The translations under genes were made by a program, and so were the position numbers. A DNA stretch of 64,000 bases from NCBI RefSeq assembly GCF_004365175.1, contig NZ_SOCE01000003.1:62001-126000 (forward strand). The letters run 5' to 3'. The notes under the pieces are model-generated. The model had not been told where the DNA came from. It saw only the letters and a program-made list of their open reading frames with translations, and ran no database searches. Shown piece after piece: positions 62,385-64,000 of this stretch. The stretch's first letter is position 1; each line of letters starts with the position of its first letter. Origin of the DNA: Kribbella voronezhensis. Its GTDB lineage: Bacteria; Actinomycetota; Actinomycetes; Propionibacteriales; Kribbellaceae.

Positions 62385-62999
62385 CTACCCGCGCGCCGCC
62401 CCATCCGTCCAGGGGCGGACAGGTTCCCGGCCACTCAGCAGGAGCAGCAGTTCCGCGATCGGGCCACGGATCTCGGTGCCGTCGCCAACCGACCAGTCGA
62501 CGTCGGTGGCCACCAGACGAGAACCCGTCAACCGCTTGCGGGCCTTGAAGGGGAACGATTTGGCCCAGATCCGGTCGGCCGCAACCGCCGCGGCCTCGGC
62601 TGGCATCTCATGCGTGCGACCCAATGGCCGGACGATGTCCTGGGTGTGGATCAGGACATCGAGCAACGGATCGACCACCGTCGTACCGAGTGGCCGCCGG
62701 CGCGAACCGGCAAACCGACGGTACTGCGCGACGATCTCCTCACCCGTGTACCGCGCCCCGAGCCGCCGCGTCTCCTCGAACACGAACCGGTTGAAGTTGC
62801 CCCGCGCCCGGATCATCCCGGCCAGCACCGGCAGTACCCGAGCCTGTGGCGACGAGATCACGTGCGCGGCGACGTCGCGAACCGTCCAGCCCGGACAGGC
62901 AGACGGCGCCCCCCACTCCGCTTCGCTCAGCCCTTCGAGCAGGTCGGCCAAGGCGGCCCGCTCGGCGTCGACGTACCGCCAGATCTGCCCGGTCTCCAT
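62385..62999 (-). CDS. DinB-fold maleylpyruvate isomerase-like protein
   Basis: A 204-residue protein of the mycothiol-dependent maleylpyruvate isomerase family. The metal-binding segments are WGAPSACPGWTVRDVAAHV (about residues 29-47) and LLDVLIHTQDIVR (about 113-125), and the C-terminus ends with the LLLLLSGREPV segment. It is a paralog of the protein encoded at 20382-21011. It probably uses mycothiol or another thiol; the reaction is unknown. GGTGGAG precedes the ATG. It is divergent from a MarR gene with which it likely forms a regulated pair. Confidence 0.87.
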   Translation of the reverse strand: METGQIWRYVDAERAALADLLEGLSEAEWGAPSACPGWTVRDVAAHVISSPQARVLPVLAGMIRARGNFNRFVFEETRRLGARYTGEEIVAQYRRFAGSRRRPLGTTVVDPLLDVLIHTQDIVRPLGRTHEMPAEAAAVAADRIWAKSFPFKARKRLTGSRLVATDVDWSVGDGTEIRGPIAELLLLLSGREPVRPWTDGAARG

Positions 63000-63023
63000 C
63001 GCTCCACCCCGAACTAGTAAGCC

Positions 63024-63053
63024 TCTCTGACCAAATTAGACAGTTTCTCTGAC
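63024..63053. promoter_or_regulatory. Repeats in the DinB/MarR divergent gap
   Basis: TCTCTGAC occurs at 63024-63031 and 63046-63053 (22-base period), and CTGACCAAATTAGACAG (63027-63043) is an imperfect palindrome between them. Location and symmetry fit a MarR operator controlling both divergent genes. Confidence 0.45.
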
Positions 63054-63072
63054 TACCCGTCAAGCTTGTCAC

Positions 63073-63522
63073 GTGCCGGACGACGACCTGAATCTGGGAT
63101 TGCTGCTGTTGATCCCCTACCGATCGATGGAGAACCGTGTCTTCGAGCGGCTGGCCGAGGCGGGCTACGACATCACGCCGGCCCAGGCCAGGGTGTTCCA
63201 GCGGATCAGCGCGACCGGCAGCCGGCTGACCGAGCTGGCCGAACAGGCGCAGGTGACCAAGCAGACGGCCGGGTTCCTGGTCGACCAACTGGAGAAGGCC
63301 GGCTACGTCCGTCGCGTCCCGGACCCGACGGACGCCCGCGCCCGGCTGGTGCAGATCGCTGACCGCGGTGCCGAGACGATCCCGCTCGCCGCCGCCGTCG
63401 TCGCCGAGATCGAGGCCGAGTGGACCGCCCATCTGGGCGCCACCCAGGCCGCCCAACTCCGGCGCGCACTCAGCAAGCTCCGCGAGATCACCGACCCGTA
63501 CGCCGGCCCGGCCTCCACCTGA
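63073..63522 (+). CDS. MarR family transcriptional regulator
   Basis: A 149-residue winged-helix regulator. The recognition region is LTELAEQAQVTKQTAGFLVDQ (about residues 56-76), with the wing PDPTDARARLVQIADRG after it; the dimerisation helices are at both ends. It starts at a GTG. The divergent DinB-fold gene and the repeats between them suggest autoregulation and control of that partner. A partial monooxygenase gene follows on the opposite strand. The ligand is unknown, but aromatic compounds would fit the flavoprotein neighbour. Confidence 0.9.
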   Translation: MPDDDLNLGLLLLIPYRSMENRVFERLAEAGYDITPAQARVFQRISATGSRLTELAEQAQVTKQTAGFLVDQLEKAGYVRRVPDPTDARARLVQIADRGAETIPLAAAVVAEIEAEWTAHLGATQAAQLRRALSKLREITDPYAGPAST

Positions 63523-63552
63523 CGAACAGCGGAGGCCGGGCGTCAGCTCGGA

Positions 63553-64000
63553 TCAGTTCGTGGGGGTGCCGAACCACTTGGTGAGGTGGGTGAACAGGTC
63601 CGGGTTGTTGTCGCCGATCCAGGCGATGTGGCCGTCCGGGCGGAGGAGGGCCGCGGGGAAATCGAGGCCCTCACTGGCGTCGACGGTCTCGACGACGTGG
63701 TCGACGCGGTCGTCCCAGCCGTCGACGGTGAGACGGCCCGTCTGGTCGAGCAGCAGGCCGCGGCCCGCGTGCAGTTGGTCGTACAGGCGGCCGTTCTTCA
63801 GTTCGACGTTGCGCAGGCGCCGGCCGACCAGTTCGTTGTCGTCGCCGAAGTCGTAGCGGATCCCGATCGACATCACCATCTCGATCACGTACTTGTTGAC
63901 GTCCTCGAAATCCATCAGCCGCGACATCAACCGGCGCATCGCCTGCGGACCCGGGGCAGGATCCATCAGCACCCCCTGCGCCAGCGTGTTGTCCAGCACC
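63553..64000 (-). CDS. FAD-dependent aromatic monooxygenase, C-terminal part (truncated by window edge)
   Basis: The visible C-terminal 148 residues continue beyond the right edge. They contain SRLMDFEDVNKYVIEMVMSIG and the thioredoxin-like tail of class A flavoprotein hydroxylases (GRGLLLDQTGRL, LLRPDGHIAWIGDN), as in PheA/TfdB and rifampin-monooxygenase-like enzymes that hydroxylate aromatic rings. The FAD-binding N-terminal domain is not in the window, so activity cannot be judged. It is convergent with the MarR gene, with a 30-base gap. Confidence 0.82.
   Translation of the reverse strand, partial: VLDNTLAQGVLMDPAPGPQAMRRLMSRLMDFEDVNKYVIEMVMSIGIRYDFGDDNELVGRRLRNVELKNGRLYDQLHAGRGLLLDQTGRLTVDGWDDRVDHVVETVDASEGLDFPAALLRPDGHIAWIGDNNPDLFTHLTKWFGTPTN

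Overview
The window is high-GC actinobacterial chromosome with no rRNA, CRISPR array, phage or IS element in view. GTG starts, 4-bp ATGA/GTGA gene overlaps, mycothiol-type DinB/maleylpyruvate-isomerase proteins, an F420-type luciferase-like oxidoreductase and an aerobic B12 pathway all fit Actinobacteria. The style of the sequence (frequent GTAC-containing words, gene content) would suit Kribbella or a relative in the Propionibacteriales, but that genus call is inference.

Region 1 (1-26900) is accessory and metabolic. It holds, in order: the N-terminal end of a flavoprotein; a GNAT acetyltransferase; two tandem paralogous four-helix membrane proteins; a cobG-cobH-cobIJ operon; an N5-(carboxyethyl)ornithine synthase-like gene divergent from a MarR regulator and a 14-helix exporter; a TMEM175-like channel; a secreted carboxylesterase; a detached cobF; a phosphotransferase; an SDR/TetR pair with three evenly spaced operators; an F420-type oxidoreductase convergent with zwf; two serine hydrolases; an ECF42-type sigma factor with its DGPF partner; an aldo/keto reductase/AraC pair; tRNA-Arg(CCG); PspC; and two lipoproteins.

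Region 2 (26960-56550) is the conserved actinobacterial housekeeping block: argS-lysA-hom-thrC-thrB, rho-rpmE-prfA-prmC, tsaC-wecA, the ATP synthase operon atpBEFHAGDC with two small accessory membrane genes in front, a DUF2550 gene, then pduO-type adenosyltransferase divergent from murA. From memory the order matches Mycobacterium tuberculosis Rv1292-Rv1315. Local additions are a lipoprotein plus an adenosine-deaminase-like gene between prmC and tsaC, and sppA plus a phytanoyl-CoA dioxygenase/AraC pair before pduO.

Region 3 (56600-64000) carries a FabV-type enoyl reductase, a Ski2-like helicase convergent with it, a secreted RCC1-repeat protein, a DinB-like protein divergent from a MarR regulator, and the C-terminal part of an aromatic-ring monooxygenase.

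Recurring regulatory structure: at least a dozen genes have a TANNNT -10 box ending 6-8 bases before the start codon, so many transcripts here look leaderless. Several divergent intergenic spaces carry clear inverted or direct repeats. I did not find a clearly new defence or mobile system; the best candidates for new biology are the MarR/exporter/carboxyethyl-ornithine-synthase-like locus, the tandem membrane paralogs, and several unusual regulatory layouts listed in the findings.
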